63,371 nt of DNA, from contig RAZD01000022.1 of NCBI GenBank assembly GCA_003612525.1, positions 1-63,371 of the forward strand, given 5' to 3'. The translations under genes were made by a program, and so were the position numbers. The DNA comes from a bacterium C-53 (lineage in GTDB: Bacteria; Bacillota; Clostridia; Lachnospirales; Lachnospiraceae). The notes beneath the pieces are model-generated. The model did not search any database, was not told the DNA's origin, and saw only the letters and a list, made by a program, of their open reading frames with translations. Positions 25,780-36,954 of the stretch are shown one piece after another. Positions within the stretch are counted from its first letter, which is position 1; the number at the start of each line of letters is the position of its first letter.

Positions 25780-28173
25780 TCACTTTCCAAGAATAACAAC
25801 TACCTCATGTGTACTGCCCTTTTCCTGCACAGGGATTTTCTCCGTTTTTTTGCCGTCCAGAACGATCTCTTTTACACCCTTCATTACATGCTCCGGATTT
25901 TTTACCGTAATGCAAAAGACTGCCCCTCTCCATTCCCGGGTACAGGTAAATCCGTCCCATTCTCCGGGAATACAGGGATTTATTACAAAATGGTCAAACT
26001 GCGGTTTCATGCCAAGAATATATCTCGTTGCCGAAAAATACGCCCATCCTCCGGTTCCTGTCATAAACGGATGCCGTGCCCTTCCAAACGCCGTATGGTC
26101 TTTTCCCATAATGAACTGACAGTAGGAGTATGGCTCCGCCTCCCTTATTTCTATTTTATCATTTTGATTGTACGGAGACAATGCATCATAAAATTTCATT
26201 GCCCTGTCACCGCGTCCAAGTTCACACTCCGCCGCCCACGCCCAGGGATTCGGGTGTGAAAAAACGGCCCCATTTTCTTTGACGCCGGGATATACACGCG
26301 TAACAAATCCGATATCGTCATCCGGTTCTGTGTAAGAAGGACCGTTCAGCATAATGCCATACGGCGTGTAGAGATACTTCTCCACGCTGTCCATTGCGCG
26401 CCTTCCAAACTCAGGTTCAGCCGCGCCGGAAAGCACCGCCCATGCATTGCTCTCCAGGTGGATTTTCCCTTCCTTATCTTGCATCGTACCGATTTTCTTT
26501 CCGTTTTTCGTCACCCCGCGGATAAACCATTCTTCATCCCAAAGCTTGGTATTGCATATTTCCTTCACGTGTTCCGCCATCTGGCCATACCGGACGGCAT
26601 CTTCCTTACGTCCGAGACATTCCGCAAGCCCGATAAAATGATTCAGCGCCCAGTAATGCAGGAAAGATACAAGCGCACTCTCCCCGCCGCCGAGATTCAG
26701 ACAGTCATTCCAATCCGCGCGAAGCCCTTTACAGATTCCCGTCTGTCCGACCTGCTGCGCTGAAAAATCAAGGATACGCTTTATATGTTCATATACGCTT
26801 CCTTCGCCGCCATCTGCATATGTAACAATCTCATCTGCAAACTCCAGCTGTCCTGTTTCCTTTATGTACTCGACAATCGCTCCTACAAGCCAAAGGGCAT
26901 CGTCTGAACAGGCATCCTTGATTCCATGAATCATACTGTCTTTATCCGGCGTCGGAACAACCGTCGGAGACCGGAAAGGCTTTACATCAGACGCCGGTTC
27001 AAACCATTCCGGCTGAAACAGATGCAGCCCATACCCCTGCTTTACAAGACCCTTCAGAAGCTGCACAATCCGGTTTCTGCACATTTCAGGATTGGAATGT
27101 GGTATCGTCATTGCATCCTGCGCCGTATCGCGGTAGCCAAGTCCGGTTCTTCCCCCCAGCTCAATAAAAGATGCGAACCTGGAAAACATCACATTGATTT
27201 CCGCCTGATAAAGCGTCCATGTATTAATCAGTGTATTCATTCCCTCATTCGGTGTCTGAATCTGCAATTTACTTAACTTTCTGTCCCAGTATCTGTGAAG
27301 TTCCTCATAGGCCTGATCAACTGCAGCCCCTGTACTGAACTTTTCGCGGACAGCTCGCCCCTTTTCACGCGCGCCTTCCCCCAGCATAAAAATCACACGT
27401 ACTTCCTGCCCCGGCTCCAGGACAAGCGTTTTCATAAACGCTCCGCAATGATTATTTCCCTTTTCAAAAGACTGGCTGCAGCGGCCCGCCTCGACTGCGA
27501 TTGGATTATCCTCCGTGCGGTATGGTCCGATAAACCGGTCGCGAAGGCAGTCGTAATCATCCGGTTCCACATTTAATGTGAAATACTGATATCCAAACTC
27601 TTCATAAAAGAGATCATGTTCAATAATTCCGTCCTCATAACTGCTGCCCGCACAATACATGCTCATCTGAAAATTCTGATTGTCAATCATTATATGATGG
27701 AATGAAAATTCACAGTAGGAAAATACGTTCAGCTCCCTTCTGCGGCCGCTGTCATTCCTGATCTTCACATCCCAGAGTTCGACATCCTCGCCGAGCGGGA
27801 CGCAAAGCGTCTGGGAAGCGGAAATCCCCTTGTACTCACATTCATATACCGAATACGAAAGTCCATGCCGGCACCTGTAGGAAGCTTCACAAAGCGGCTT
27901 TCCCACAGGCTGCCACGATACGCTCCAATAATCTCCGTCTTCCTGATCTCTAAGATACACATAATGCCCCGGCCTGTCCATCGGAATACTGTTTCCGCGA
28001 AACCGCGTAACCCTGTGGTATTCCGGTGATTTATAAAACATATAGCCGCCTGCGGTATGATTCACTACAACACACATATTCTCAAGTCCCAGATAATTGG
28101 TCCAGGAAACAGGGATGTCCACTCTGTCAATTACATACTCCCTGCGCTCATTATCAAAATGTCCATATTTCAT
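25780..28173 (-). CDS. chbP: N,N'-diacetylchitobiose phosphorylase (GH94)
   Basis: Phosphorolyses diacetylchitobiose to GlcNAc-1-P and GlcNAc in the cytoplasm. By recall the sequence follows Vibrio proteolyticus ChbP closely over its whole length: the start MKYGHFDNERREYVI, the block GRTGLGYRDTAQDAM, SPTVVPTPDKDS, and the catalytic Asp in GLRADWNDCLNLGG, then VYPGVKENGAVFSHPNPWAW and the ADWND-distal MTGTGGWAYF. Length 797 residues is usual. The start is the second ATG, 6 bases after GGAG. The mutase follows after 25 bases. High similarity to ChbP rather than cellobiose phosphorylase sets the substrate of the whole locus. Confidence 0.93.
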   Translation of the reverse strand: MKYGHFDNERREYVIDRVDIPVSWTNYLGLENMCVVVNHTAGGYMFYKSPEYHRVTRFRGNSIPMDRPGHYVYLRDQEDGDYWSVSWQPVGKPLCEASYRCRHGLSYSVYECEYKGISASQTLCVPLGEDVELWDVKIRNDSGRRRELNVFSYCEFSFHHIMIDNQNFQMSMYCAGSSYEDGIIEHDLFYEEFGYQYFTLNVEPDDYDCLRDRFIGPYRTEDNPIAVEAGRCSQSFEKGNNHCGAFMKTLVLEPGQEVRVIFMLGEGAREKGRAVREKFSTGAAVDQAYEELHRYWDRKLSKLQIQTPNEGMNTLINTWTLYQAEINVMFSRFASFIELGGRTGLGYRDTAQDAMTIPHSNPEMCRNRIVQLLKGLVKQGYGLHLFQPEWFEPASDVKPFRSPTVVPTPDKDSMIHGIKDACSDDALWLVGAIVEYIKETGQLEFADEIVTYADGGEGSVYEHIKRILDFSAQQVGQTGICKGLRADWNDCLNLGGGESALVSFLHYWALNHFIGLAECLGRKEDAVRYGQMAEHVKEICNTKLWDEEWFIRGVTKNGKKIGTMQDKEGKIHLESNAWAVLSGAAEPEFGRRAMDSVEKYLYTPYGIMLNGPSYTEPDDDIGFVTRVYPGVKENGAVFSHPNPWAWAAECELGRGDRAMKFYDALSPYNQNDKIEIREAEPYSYCQFIMGKDHTAFGRARHPFMTGTGGWAYFSATRYILGMKPQFDHFVINPCIPGEWDGFTCTREWRGAVFCITVKNPEHVMKGVKEIVLDGKKTEKIPVQEKGSTHEVVVILGK

Positions 28174-28188
28174 ACTCTTCTCCATTCC

Positions 28189-28204
28189 CCGTATACATAT
28201 ACGG
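28189..28204. promoter_or_regulatory. operator-like palindrome before chbP
   Basis: 7-bp perfect arms CCGTATA and TATACGG around two bases (CA), located between a TATAAT (minus strand, 28223-28228, poor -35) and the ribosome site of chbP. The position at or just after the likely transcription start suits a repressor; the protein is unknown. Confidence 0.45.
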
Positions 28205-28291
28205 CCCGACTTTTATAGATTCATTATAAGCAGAGATCATAGAGAGAGTAAGTGTCTGTCATGTGAATATTTGTATATTCTTGTTCAAAGG

Positions 28292-31200
28292 TCACAACAG
28301 AATCTGCATGGCTGAAAGCACCTCGCGGCAGATCTCAACCGGGCTCCTTTCGTCTTCCGTTTTTCTTCGGTAAAGAAAATACGGTTTCCCTGACGCCTTA
28401 AACTGAAGGCACTCTCCAACCTTATAGAGCACCTCCGGAATATTGGCCGGATTCATGGCCGCCTTCTCATAGATATTAAATTGTATGGTAAGCTTTTTCG
28501 CTGACAGTTCCTCCACAAAAACCGTATGCGCCAATACGCGGATTAACGCAATATCAATCAAATTTACAACAGACTGCGGCACTTTCCCGAATCGGTCCTC
28601 CATCTCCTCGATCATGTCTTCCGCTTCCGCATCGTTCTCCACGCCTGCAATTCTTTTATAGAGATCAAGCTTCGTAAATTCATCCTTTACATATGCGTCG
28701 GGAATAAACGCGTCAATATCCATATCCACCGTAGTCTGAAATCCGTCATCCACGCGCATCCCCTTTTCCCGCTTCACCGCCTCATTCAACATCTTACAGT
28801 AAAGGTCATAACCAACCGCTTCCATATGCCCGCTCTGTTTTGCCCCAAGAAGACTGCCTGCCCCTCTGATTTCAAGGTCTTTCATCGCAATCTTAAACCC
28901 GCTTCCAAGATCTGTGAATTCCTTGATTGCAGCCAGGCGTTTTTCCGCCACCTCACGCAGCATCTTGTCACGTTTATACATCAGAAATGCGTATGCGGTA
29001 CGGTTCGAACGCCCAACACGCCCCCGAAGCTGATAGAGCTGTGACAGTCCCATATGATCGGAGTCGTGAATAATCATTGTATTTACATTGGAAATATCAA
29101 GCCCGGTTTCGATAATTGTCGTTGAAACAAGGACATCAATCTCTCCGTTTATGAAATCATACATGATTTTCTCAAGCTCCGTCTCCTTCATCTGCCCATG
29201 TGCATACCCCACATTTGCTTCCGGAACGAGATTCTTGATGTTCGCCGCCATATCTGAAATCGTATTTACCTTGTTATATACATAATAAACCTGCCCTCCG
29301 CGCGCAAGTTCCCGACAGACAGCCTCCCTCACCATCTCCTCATTGTATTCCATGACAAAAGTCTGAATCGGCATGCGGTCCATCGGCGCCTCCTCAAGCA
29401 CGCTCATATCACGTATCCCGATGAGACTCATATGCAGCGTCCGGGGTATCGGCGTCGCTGTCAGTGTCAATACATCCACATTCTCTCTCATCTGCTTGAT
29501 CTTTTCCTTGTGTGCCACGCCGAAACGCTGTTCCTCATCAATCACAAGCAATCCGAGATCTTTAAATAAAACATCCTTTGACAAAAGACGGTGCGTGCCA
29601 ATTACAATATCCACCAGTCCCTTTTTCAGATCTTCCACTGTCTTTTTCTGTTCCGCCGCCGAACGAAAACGGCAAAGCAGGTCCACACGCACCGGAAAAT
29701 CTTTCATTCTCTGTATAAACGTATTGTAATGCTGCTGCGCCAGAATCGTTGTCGGCACCAGATAAGCGACCTGTTTCCCTTCCTGAACTGCTTTAAAAGA
29801 AGCCCGGATTGCGATTTCCGTCTTTCCATACCCGACATCTCCACAGATCAGACGGTCCATAATCTTTTTGCTTTCCATATCCCGCTTTGTTTCCTCAATT
29901 GCCGCTAACTGATCTTCCGTCTCCTCGAAAGGAAACAATTCTTCGAATTCCTTCTGCCAGACCGTATCCGCCCCGTACACAAATCCGTTTTCCTGCTGTC
30001 TTGCCGCATACAGACTGACCAGATCTCTGGCAATATCCGCCACCGCGCCGCGCACGCGCGTCTTTGTCTTATTCCATTCCTGCGTCCCAAGTTTGTTAAG
30101 TTTCGGCTTCTTTGCATCCGCCGAAGCATACTTTTGTATCACGTCAAGCCCTGTTGCAAGAATATACAGATTCCCTCCGTCCCGGTACTGTATTTTAATG
30201 TAATCTTTTGTCACATGGTCAATCTCAATATGTTCAATTCCCTGATACACGCCCAGACCATGATTTTCATGGACCACATAGTCTCCCGGTGACAAATCCG
30301 TAAAACTTTGAATTTTCTGCCCTTCATATGTTTTTCTTTTTCTCTTTTTCTTCTTTACTTCACCGAAAATATCCGTTTCAGAAATCACAACAAACTTAAT
30401 CATCGGATATTCAAAACCCTTGAATACCCGTCCGTATGTCACCATGATTTCTCCCGGCGATATTTCATGATCCATATCTTCCGTATAAAAGGCATTCAGT
30501 CCATTATCCCGCAAGTCTTCCGTAAGACGCTTTGCTCTCGTATGCGAGCCGGACAGAAGAACCGCCCTGAACTGGTTTCTCTTATACCTCTTTAAATCAG
30601 AAAGAAGCGCTTCAAAACTATTATTATAAGAATTAATCAATCGTGCCGTTATACTGAACTTACTCTTTGCCTTATACAAGCTCTGCTTCTGCAATATCGT
30701 AGATAATGAAACACAGGCAAAATCTTGTATCTTCGCAAAGATTTCCTGAGTAGAATAGATAATATCGAGCTGCCCAGGCAGAAGATAGCCCTTTTCCAGA
30801 CGCTGGGACATGCTTTCCCTGAATTCCAGCTCGACCGTCCGTCCCTTCTCTGCAATACGCGATGGCTCATCCAGAAAAATGCCCGTACTCTCCGCCGTGA
30901 AATACTCAAGGAACGAATGCCTGTCTGCAAAAAAATACGGAGAAAATCCTTCTATATTTTTCTTTGTTCCATATTCTTCCAGTTCCTCTATCAGCTGTGA
31001 CGCAATCATTTTTATCCGATGCGCCTCTTCTGTCTTGAACTGTTCGCGGAGTTTCCCCTCGAAACTTTCTGCATCTTCCTCTATCCTCCTGATTCCCTGA
31101 CGCTTCTCTTCTTTTGTAAGAATCATTTCCGTCGCAGGATAGACCGCTATGCTCTCCAGCTTTTCAACCGACCGCTGGCTTAACACATCAAAGCTTCGGA

Positions 31201-31813
31201 TAGAATCAATTTCATCTCCCCATAGTTCAACCCTGCATGGATTTTCCCCGGTCAGCATATAGATGTCGATAATGCCGCCCCGTACCGAAAATTGTCCCGC
31301 ACTCTCCACCTGAGGAACCCGTTCATATCCCAAATTGACAAGACGCTCTGCCAGAATACTCTCTTTAAGCACTGAACCGGTATCCAGATAAATCACATGG
31401 TTCCGTATCCTCTCCAGCGAAACTACATGCTCCATAAATGCATCAAAGGTTGTAATCAACGTCAGAGAATCCCTTTCGAGTATTTCCCTGACACACGACA
31501 TTCTCTCTTTTGTGATTTGATTTCCTCTGATATCCGCCTGATAAAAAATAAGATCTTTTGCAGGATACAACATCACTTCTTTATCATATAATTTATAGTC
31601 CTCATAAAGTTCTCTCGCTTTTTTATCGTTAAAAGTAACGATGATTTTATACTTCAAACCATCGCCTAGTCCATAAATCATATGAAGCTTCTGTGAATCA
31701 ATACAGCCATCCAAATCTACGATTCCGTTTTTTCCATAAAAGGTCTTTCGTATATCTTCAAATTCGGCCAATCCCTTTAAAGGCTCCGTAAATACTTTCA
31801 CATTAATCCCCAT
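28292..31813 (-). CDS. mfd: transcription-repair coupling factor
   Basis: Removes RNA polymerase stalled at DNA damage and recruits UvrA. Full length (1173 residues). The N-terminal UvrB-like domain is followed by the RNA-polymerase-interaction domain ([19 protein letters not shown]), the helicase core with Walker [20 protein letters not shown] box, [11 protein letters not shown] and [16 protein letters not shown], and the C-terminal TRCF domain. The ATG lies inside the end of pth, overlapping its stop by 11 bases, so the two are translationally coupled. Nothing appears damaged. Confidence 0.96.
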   Translation of the reverse strand: MGINVKVFTEPLKGLAEFEDIRKTFYGKNGIVDLDGCIDSQKLHMIYGLGDGLKYKIIVTFNDKKARELYEDYKLYDKEVMLYPAKDLIFYQADIRGNQITKERMSCVREILERDSLTLITTFDAFMEHVVSLERIRNHVIYLDTGSVLKESILAERLVNLGYERVPQVESAGQFSVRGGIIDIYMLTGENPCRVELWGDEIDSIRSFDVLSQRSVEKLESIAVYPATEMILTKEEKRQGIRRIEEDAESFEGKLREQFKTEEAHRIKMIASQLIEELEEYGTKKNIEGFSPYFFADRHSFLEYFTAESTGIFLDEPSRIAEKGRTVELEFRESMSQRLEKGYLLPGQLDIIYSTQEIFAKIQDFACVSLSTILQKQSLYKAKSKFSITARLINSYNNSFEALLSDLKRYKRNQFRAVLLSGSHTRAKRLTEDLRDNGLNAFYTEDMDHEISPGEIMVTYGRVFKGFEYPMIKFVVISETDIFGEVKKKKRKRKTYEGQKIQSFTDLSPGDYVVHENHGLGVYQGIEHIEIDHVTKDYIKIQYRDGGNLYILATGLDVIQKYASADAKKPKLNKLGTQEWNKTKTRVRGAVADIARDLVSLYAARQQENGFVYGADTVWQKEFEELFPFEETEDQLAAIEETKRDMESKKIMDRLICGDVGYGKTEIAIRASFKAVQEGKQVAYLVPTTILAQQHYNTFIQRMKDFPVRVDLLCRFRSAAEQKKTVEDLKKGLVDIVIGTHRLLSKDVLFKDLGLLVIDEEQRFGVAHKEKIKQMRENVDVLTLTATPIPRTLHMSLIGIRDMSVLEEAPMDRMPIQTFVMEYNEEMVREAVCRELARGGQVYYVYNKVNTISDMAANIKNLVPEANVGYAHGQMKETELEKIMYDFINGEIDVLVSTTIIETGLDISNVNTMIIHDSDHMGLSQLYQLRGRVGRSNRTAYAFLMYKRDKMLREVAEKRLAAIKEFTDLGSGFKIAMKDLEIRGAGSLLGAKQSGHMEAVGYDLYCKMLNEAVKREKGMRVDDGFQTTVDMDIDAFIPDAYVKDEFTKLDLYKRIAGVENDAEAEDMIEEMEDRFGKVPQSVVNLIDIALIRVLAHTVFVEELSAKKLTIQFNIYEKAAMNPANIPEVLYKVGECLQFKASGKPYFLYRRKTEDERSPVEICREVLSAMQILL

Positions 31814-32387
31814 GCCTTTCTGACTTTTTATTGTACAGATTCATTGCCTGATCTGTCTCATTCTGAACCATCAGTCCTACTGCCTTTTCCGCTTTCAGAG
31901 CGCTTTCATCCATTATTTCTCTCTCCTCTTTGGAAAAATGTCCTAATACATAGTTGGCTAAGTCAAATGCTTTCGGTTTTTCTCCGACACCTATTTTGAT
32001 GCGTTTAAATTCCTGTGTATTTACATGAGCAATAATGCTTTTCACCCCATTGTGCCCTCCCGCGCTCCCTTTCTTCCGAATGCGGATCTGTCCTACGTCA
32101 AGGCTGACATCATCAAATAAAACAATCAGCTCATCTTCCACCGATATTTTATAATAATCCACGAGTTCCCGCACACTCTCCCCACTCAGGTTCATATAAG
32201 TCAAAGGTTTCGCCAGGACAACCTTCTGTCCTGCAACAATACCTTTCCCGATCAGGGCTTTAAACTTTTTTGTGCTGACATCGATATTGTTTTCTTTTGC
32301 AATAGTATCTATGACATCAAATCCTATATTATGCCTTGTATTTTTATACTCTTTTGTTGGGTTTCCCAGACCGACAATAATATACAT
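31803..32387 (-). CDS. pth: peptidyl-tRNA hydrolase
   Basis: Frees tRNA from peptidyl-tRNA dropped by ribosomes. Motifs: VGLGNPTKEYKNTRHNIGF with the substrate-contacting Asn and catalytic His, KPLTYMNLSGESV, LFDDVSLDVGQIRIRKKGS (Asp) and GGHNGVKSI. The length of 194 is usual. It overlaps mfd by 11 bases, the common pth-mfd pairing in Firmicutes. ATG start at the canonical MYIIVGLGNP. Confidence 0.96.
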   Translation of the reverse strand: MYIIVGLGNPTKEYKNTRHNIGFDVIDTIAKENNIDVSTKKFKALIGKGIVAGQKVVLAKPLTYMNLSGESVRELVDYYKISVEDELIVLFDDVSLDVGQIRIRKKGSAGGHNGVKSIIAHVNTQEFKRIKIGVGEKPKAFDLANYVLGHFSKEEREIMDESALKAEKAVGLMVQNETDQAMNLYNKKSERHGD

Positions 32388-32478
32388 CTCTGGTTTTCCT
32401 TTCCTGAAATCATATTTAAGGATAGCATTCTCTCCTTATCTATCTGCTATTCTAGCATATGCCCCTTCAAATGAAAAG

Positions 32479-32513
32479 AGGTGCAGGACCGGAAGTAATC
32501 CGGTCCTGCACCT
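32479..32513 (-). terminator. terminator of the glgC-glgD-spoVG transcript
   Basis: Perfect 15-bp stem (arms 32479-32493 and 32499-32513), 5-base loop, minus-strand CTTTTCATTT after it. It lies about 75 bases past the spoVG stop and before pth. Confidence 0.88.
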
Positions 32514-32589
32514 GCAAATCTATTTATGATCTTCTCCATGATTCCCCAAATGTTATGGCACACCAGACTCTGTGGTTGTCCATACACTT

Positions 32590-32871
32590 TTATTCTTCTG
32601 TCTCTTCAATCTCTTCCGTCAATGCTTTTTCATATTGCTCAAGGATTATTTCTTGAATCCTCTCCCTTGTTCCCGAATTAATGGGATGCGCGATGTCACG
32701 ATACTCTCCGTCAGCTGCCTTCCTGCTTGGCATGGCAATAAATAATCCTTTTTCCCCATCAATGACCTTAATATCATGAACGACAAATTCATCATCTATC
32801 GTTATTGAAACTACGGCTTTCATTTTACCTTCCTTCGTAACTTTTCTTACACGTACATCCGTAATCTTCAT
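32590..32871 (-). CDS. spoVG: SpoVG regulatory protein
   Basis: Small DNA/RNA-binding regulator (93 residues) with roles in asymmetric division, sporulation and exopolysaccharide in Firmicutes. Family marks: [11 protein letters not shown], the core [26 protein letters not shown]. Acidic C-terminal tail (EEIEETEE). AAGGGG lies 6 bases before the ATG. It follows glgD by only 24 bases and ends at a strong terminator, so here it seems to be part of the glycogen operon. Confidence 0.95.
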   Translation of the reverse strand: MKITDVRVRKVTKEGKMKAVVSITIDDEFVVHDIKVIDGEKGLFIAMPSRKAADGEYRDIAHPINSGTRERIQEIILEQYEKALTEEIEETEE

Positions 32872-32895
32872 CGTGTTCCCCTTTCCGCAAACATC

Positions 32896-34014
32896 CTACA
32901 AAACATAACGTTCATTCTTCTCCATTACAATCTTAATGCCATCTTCACCTTTGTGATAGGAATTTGCTCTGATTGTATCACGGCTCTCCACAATGCAGTT
33001 CTCAATATGTGTATTGTCTCCAATATAGACGTCATTCAAAATAATTGAATTCTTTATGTAACAATTATTTCCTATAAACGCCTTCTTAAATACTACGGAA
33101 TCCTCTACCGTACCGTTAACGATACATCCTGAAGAAATCAGGCTGTTTCTGATATTGGCGCCGACATTATATTTTGCCGGCGGCAGATCATCCACTTTGG
33201 AATACACATCCGGATACTGCCTGAAAAAATAGTCTCTCACATCCGGTTTCAAAAAGTCCATATTTGTACGGAAATAGTCCTCCACTGTCGCGATATTTCT
33301 CCAGTATTCCTTTATCTTATACCCATAAATCCGTTTCAGATTCTTATAACGCACCAGTATGTCCCGCACAAAATCGTAGCGGTCTTCCTCCGCACTCTTC
33401 TCAATCAGCTCAATCAGTTGGCGCCTTCTGATCACATAAATACCGCATGATACGGTGTTTGTCTTAGCCACAACCGGCTTTTCCTCAAAATCTTCAATCC
33501 GCGATTCCTCGTTCATCTTAAGGATACCATAGCGTTCCACATTCTCATGTGGATCCATATCCTTACAGACTACGGTAACGTCCGCTTTCTTGCTGATGTG
33601 ATATTCCAGAACCTTATTATAATCCATCTTATAAACACCGTCACCAGACGCAATAATTACATATGGTTCATGACTGTTTCTCAGGAAAGAAAGATTCTGA
33701 TAAATAGCATCTGCCGTCCCGCGATACCAATAGCTGTTTTCTGCTGTCATTGTCGGTGTAAACACATACAGACCACCTTGCTTGCGGCCGAAATCCCACC
33801 ATTTTGAGGAACTCAGATGTTCATTTAAACTGCGTGCGTTATACTGAGTAAACACACCCACTTTCTGCACATGAGAATTAGTCATGTTACTGAGCGCAAA
33901 ATCAATGCTTCGATAGCTTCCCGCAACGGGCATAGCCGCAATCGCTCTTTTCTGTGAAAGTTCTTTCATCCGATGGTTGTTTCCACCTGCTAAAATAATA
34001 CCTATCGCTCTCAT
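32896..34014 (-). CDS. glgD: GlgD, ADP-glucose pyrophosphorylase regulatory subunit
   Basis: Second subunit of the Firmicute glucose-1-P adenylyltransferase. Nucleotidyltransferase N-domain ([19 protein letters not shown]) and left-handed beta-helix C-domain ([16 protein letters not shown]). Compared with GlgC the start motif lacks the GGQGSRL Arg/Gly pattern, as expected for GlgD, which alone has weak activity and tunes GlgC. 372 residues. Its ATG overlaps the glgC stop by 4 bases. Confidence 0.94.
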   Translation of the reverse strand: MRAIGIILAGGNNHRMKELSQKRAIAAMPVAGSYRSIDFALSNMTNSHVQKVGVFTQYNARSLNEHLSSSKWWDFGRKQGGLYVFTPTMTAENSYWYRGTADAIYQNLSFLRNSHEPYVIIASGDGVYKMDYNKVLEYHISKKADVTVVCKDMDPHENVERYGILKMNEESRIEDFEEKPVVAKTNTVSCGIYVIRRRQLIELIEKSAEEDRYDFVRDILVRYKNLKRIYGYKIKEYWRNIATVEDYFRTNMDFLKPDVRDYFFRQYPDVYSKVDDLPPAKYNVGANIRNSLISSGCIVNGTVEDSVVFKKAFIGNNCYIKNSIILNDVYIGDNTHIENCIVESRDTIRANSYHKGEDGIKIVMEKNERYVL

Positions 34015-35285
34015 CGTTCCTCACCTGCCTTAATCAATGTCTTTCCGCTGACTATCTGTCCGTCAGGATAATCTTCCAATACTGTTTTTCCTGAAATTAC
34101 CGTATTCTTGCCAACCGTAACTCCTCCCGGAACAGTGGAACGTTCGCCAACGGTAACGATTCCATTGTTATAAATATGTGGATCCGTTTCATTCTCCGCT
34201 TCCTGGCCGGCTCCCAGATGAACATGATCACCAATTACGACATTCTCAGCAATGATACCCTTCTCTATCGTACAGCCTTCACCGATACTCGTCTCGTTCA
34301 TTATGATAGAATCACGCACAACCGTATCTTTTCCGATATGTACACCACATCCGATTACCGAATTATACACCTTTCCGCAAATATCGGACCCCTCACCGAT
34401 AATACTCTTTTCCACAACACTTTCACTTGAAATATACTGAGGAGGAAGCGTATTGCTTTTTGTGTAAATTCTCCAGTATTCCTCATACAGATTAAACTCC
34501 GGTATAATGTCTACCAGCTCCATATTTGCTTCCCAATAAGAATTCAAGGTTCCGACATCTTTCCAGTATCCGTTATACTCATAAGCAAACAGGCGCTGTC
34601 CCGCTTCATGGCAGTGCGGTATAATATGCTTTCCAAAGTCAAGATTCGGCTGATTGGCATTTGCAATAAGCGCCTCTCTTAGCACCTTCCAGCTAAAGAT
34701 ATAGATTCCCATTGATGCAAGATTGCTTCTTGGATTCTCAGGCTTTTCCTCAAAATCCACAATCTTTCTGTTCTCATCCGTAATCAGGATTCCAAATCGC
34801 TTTGCCTCCTCAAACGGAACAGGCATGGCCGCAATCGTAACAACCGCATCATTCTGCTTATGAAAATCAAGCATCACTTCATAATCCATCTTGTAAATAT
34901 GATCACCGGAAAGAATCAATACATAGTCAGGATTGAAACTCTCCATATATTCTATGTTCTGATAGATTGCATTCGCAGTACCCGTATACCATTCGCTGTT
35001 TACGCTTTTTTCAAACGGAGGAAGAATCGTAACACCCCCAATATTACGATCCAAATCCCACGGTATGCCGATGCCGATGTGAGTATTCAGGCGAAGAGGC
35101 TGATACTGCGTTAATACCCCTACCGTATCAATTCCTGAATTGATGCAATTGCTGAGCGGGAAATCGATAATGCGGTATTTTCCACCAAAAGATACAGCCG
35201 GCTTGGCCACTTTTGTTGTCAGGACCCCCAATCTGCTGCCCTGACCCCCCGCAAGCAGCATTGCTATCATCTCTTTTTTAATCAT
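34011..35285 (-). CDS. glgC: glucose-1-phosphate adenylyltransferase catalytic subunit
   Basis: Makes ADP-glucose from ATP and glucose-1-P for glycogen. Catalytic marks: [56 protein letters not shown] (Asp), [14 protein letters not shown] and the C-terminal beta-helix ending with GEERs. 424 residues. It has its own promoter and is the first gene of glgC-glgD-spoVG. A glycogen synthase is not within the window. Confidence 0.96.
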   Translation of the reverse strand: MIKKEMIAMLLAGGQGSRLGVLTTKVAKPAVSFGGKYRIIDFPLSNCINSGIDTVGVLTQYQPLRLNTHIGIGIPWDLDRNIGGVTILPPFEKSVNSEWYTGTANAIYQNIEYMESFNPDYVLILSGDHIYKMDYEVMLDFHKQNDAVVTIAAMPVPFEEAKRFGILITDENRKIVDFEEKPENPRSNLASMGIYIFSWKVLREALIANANQPNLDFGKHIIPHCHEAGQRLFAYEYNGYWKDVGTLNSYWEANMELVDIIPEFNLYEEYWRIYTKSNTLPPQYISSESVVEKSIIGEGSDICGKVYNSVIGCGVHIGKDTVVRDSIIMNETSIGEGCTIEKGIIAENVVIGDHVHLGAGQEAENETDPHIYNNGIVTVGERSTVPGGVTVGKNTVISGKTVLEDYPDGQIVSGKTLIKAGEER

Positions 35286-35317
35286 GTCATCACCTCATGT
35301 TCTTTATATTTTCATTA

Positions 35318-35346
35318 ATTATATCACCTAAAAGAGTTTTTGTGAA
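35318..35346 (-). promoter_or_regulatory. sigmaA promoter of glgC
   Basis: Minus-strand TTCACA (35341-35346), 17-base spacer, TATAAT (35318-35323), about 30 bases before the glgC ATG. Confidence 0.75.
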
Positions 35347-35466
35347 TATTTTTACAAATTTTCTATGTGTTTTTTATGTTTTTTTGACATATCCTATAAT
35401 TTTACAATAATTTACATATTGTTTGTTCCATCATTCTCTGTATTTTTGCATAATTTTCATCCTCTC

Positions 35467-35496
35467 AATTGCAAACTATTTGTATAGCTTGCAATT
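35467..35496. promoter_or_regulatory. palindrome over the murC -35 region
   Basis: 8-bp perfect arms AATTGCAA (35467-35474) and TTGCAATT (35489-35496) with 14 bases between. The right arm contains the -35 of the murC promoter. Resembles a regulator site; no protein can be assigned. Confidence 0.45.
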
Positions 35497-35517
35497 TATG
35501 CATGAAATGCATATAAT
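35489..35517 (+). promoter_or_regulatory. candidate sigmaA promoter of murC
   Basis: TTGCAA (35489-35494), 17-base spacer, TATAAT (35512-35517), about 55 bases before the murC ATG. The rest of the glgC-murC gap is AT-rich and shows no gene. Confidence 0.6.
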
Positions 35518-35573
35518 AAACAGAGTGTAAATTTTTTTACTTGAAATTAGAAGAAAGGGCACCCTGTTTCATT

Positions 35574-36953
35574 ATGTACACAATAGACTTTAATCAAAAA
35601 ATAAAGATTCATTTTATCGGCATCGGCGGTATCAGCATGAGTGGTCTTGCTGAGCTTCTTCTCTCCAGAGGATTTTGCGTATCAGGTTCGGATGCACAGG
35701 AAACAGCGCTCACAAGAGAGTTGGCCTCCAAGGGGGCTGTTATATTCTATGGGCAAAAAGCTTCCAATATTCGGACAAATATAGACTGCGCCGTTTACAC
35801 GGCCGCAATACATGAAGATAACCCCGAGCTTTTAGAAATCCGCCGCCAGAATATACCCACACTCACACGCGCCGAACTTCTGGGACAGATTATGCGCAGC
35901 TATGAAACACCCGTCGCCATATCCGGAACACATGGAAAGACTACGACAACCTCCATGATTTCTGAAATTCTTCTCGCCGGAGAATCAGATCCTACCCTTT
36001 CCATTGGCGGTATATTGAAGTCAATCGGGGGGAATTTCCGTATCGGCCATTCTGGTCTCTTTGTTACGGAGGCATGTGAGTATACAAATAGTTTCTTAAG
36101 CTTTTTCCCAAAAATAGGCATTATTCTGAACGTAGAGGAAGACCACCTGGACTTTTTTAAAGATATTCATGATATCAGAAACTCTTTCCATAAATTTGCA
36201 TCTCTGATTCCCTCTGACGGCACGCTGATTGTAAACGGAGAAATTGATGATCTCAATTCCATTACGCAGGGCCTCTCCTGCAATATTCTTACATGTGGCT
36301 TTTCAGAAACTGACGATTACCGCGCCGATGACATTACATTTGACGAACAGGCACGTCCATCCTTTTCCCTTTTTGAAAAGGGGGCTATGCTTGGACGGAT
36401 TACACTTGGCGTAACAGGCCGCCATAACGTATTAAACGCCCTTTCCTCCATAGCGCTTGCAAGGCTTCTTAACATCCCGCTCTCTGTCATAAGCGAATCA
36501 TTGCTGCACTTTGGCGGCACCGTACGGCGTTTCGAGCAAAAAGGTGAATTTAACGGCGTAACCGTTATTGATGACTACGCACATCATCCTACCGAAATTA
36601 CCGCAACACTGACCGCGGCGCAGAACTATCCTCATAACCAGATCTGGTGTGTATTTCAACCGCACACGTACACACGCACGAAAGCGTTTCTGACCGATTT
36701 TGCCAAATCTCTTTCTCTGGCTGACCGGATTGTTCTGGCTGATATTTATCCGGCGAGAGAAACGGATACTCTGGGCATCAGTTCCCTGACACTTGCCGAA
36801 GAGATTAAAAAACTTGGAAAAGATGTTTTCTATTTTCCTTCTTTTGAAGAAATCGAAAATTTTTTATTAAAAAATTGTATCCGCAAGGATTTGTTGATAA
36901 CTATGGGAGCCGGAGATGTAGTTAAAATCGGAGAAAACCTTTTAAAAAAATAA
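35574..36953 (+). CDS. murC: UDP-N-acetylmuramate-L-alanine ligase
   Basis: Adds L-Ala to UDP-MurNAc, an ATP-dependent step of peptidoglycan precursor synthesis in the cytoplasm. Mur ligase marks: IHFIGIGGISMSGLAELL (UDP-binding loop), ISGTHGKTTTTSMI (P-loop), VTEACEYTNSFL, LNVEEDHLDFF, GRHNVLNALSSI and DDYAHHPTEI. 459 residues from the ATG giving MYTIDFNQKI, which is the usual start; an upstream in-frame TTG has no ribosome site. A hairpin terminator follows directly. Confidence 0.96.
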   Translation: MYTIDFNQKIKIHFIGIGGISMSGLAELLLSRGFCVSGSDAQETALTRELASKGAVIFYGQKASNIRTNIDCAVYTAAIHEDNPELLEIRRQNIPTLTRAELLGQIMRSYETPVAISGTHGKTTTTSMISEILLAGESDPTLSIGGILKSIGGNFRIGHSGLFVTEACEYTNSFLSFFPKIGIILNVEEDHLDFFKDIHDIRNSFHKFASLIPSDGTLIVNGEIDDLNSITQGLSCNILTCGFSETDDYRADDITFDEQARPSFSLFEKGAMLGRITLGVTGRHNVLNALSSIALARLLNIPLSVISESLLHFGGTVRRFEQKGEFNGVTVIDDYAHHPTEITATLTAAQNYPHNQIWCVFQPHTYTRTKAFLTDFAKSLSLADRIVLADIYPARETDTLGISSLTLAEEIKKLGKDVFYFPSFEEIENFLLKNCIRKDLLITMGAGDVVKIGENLLKK

Positions 36954-36954
36954 T

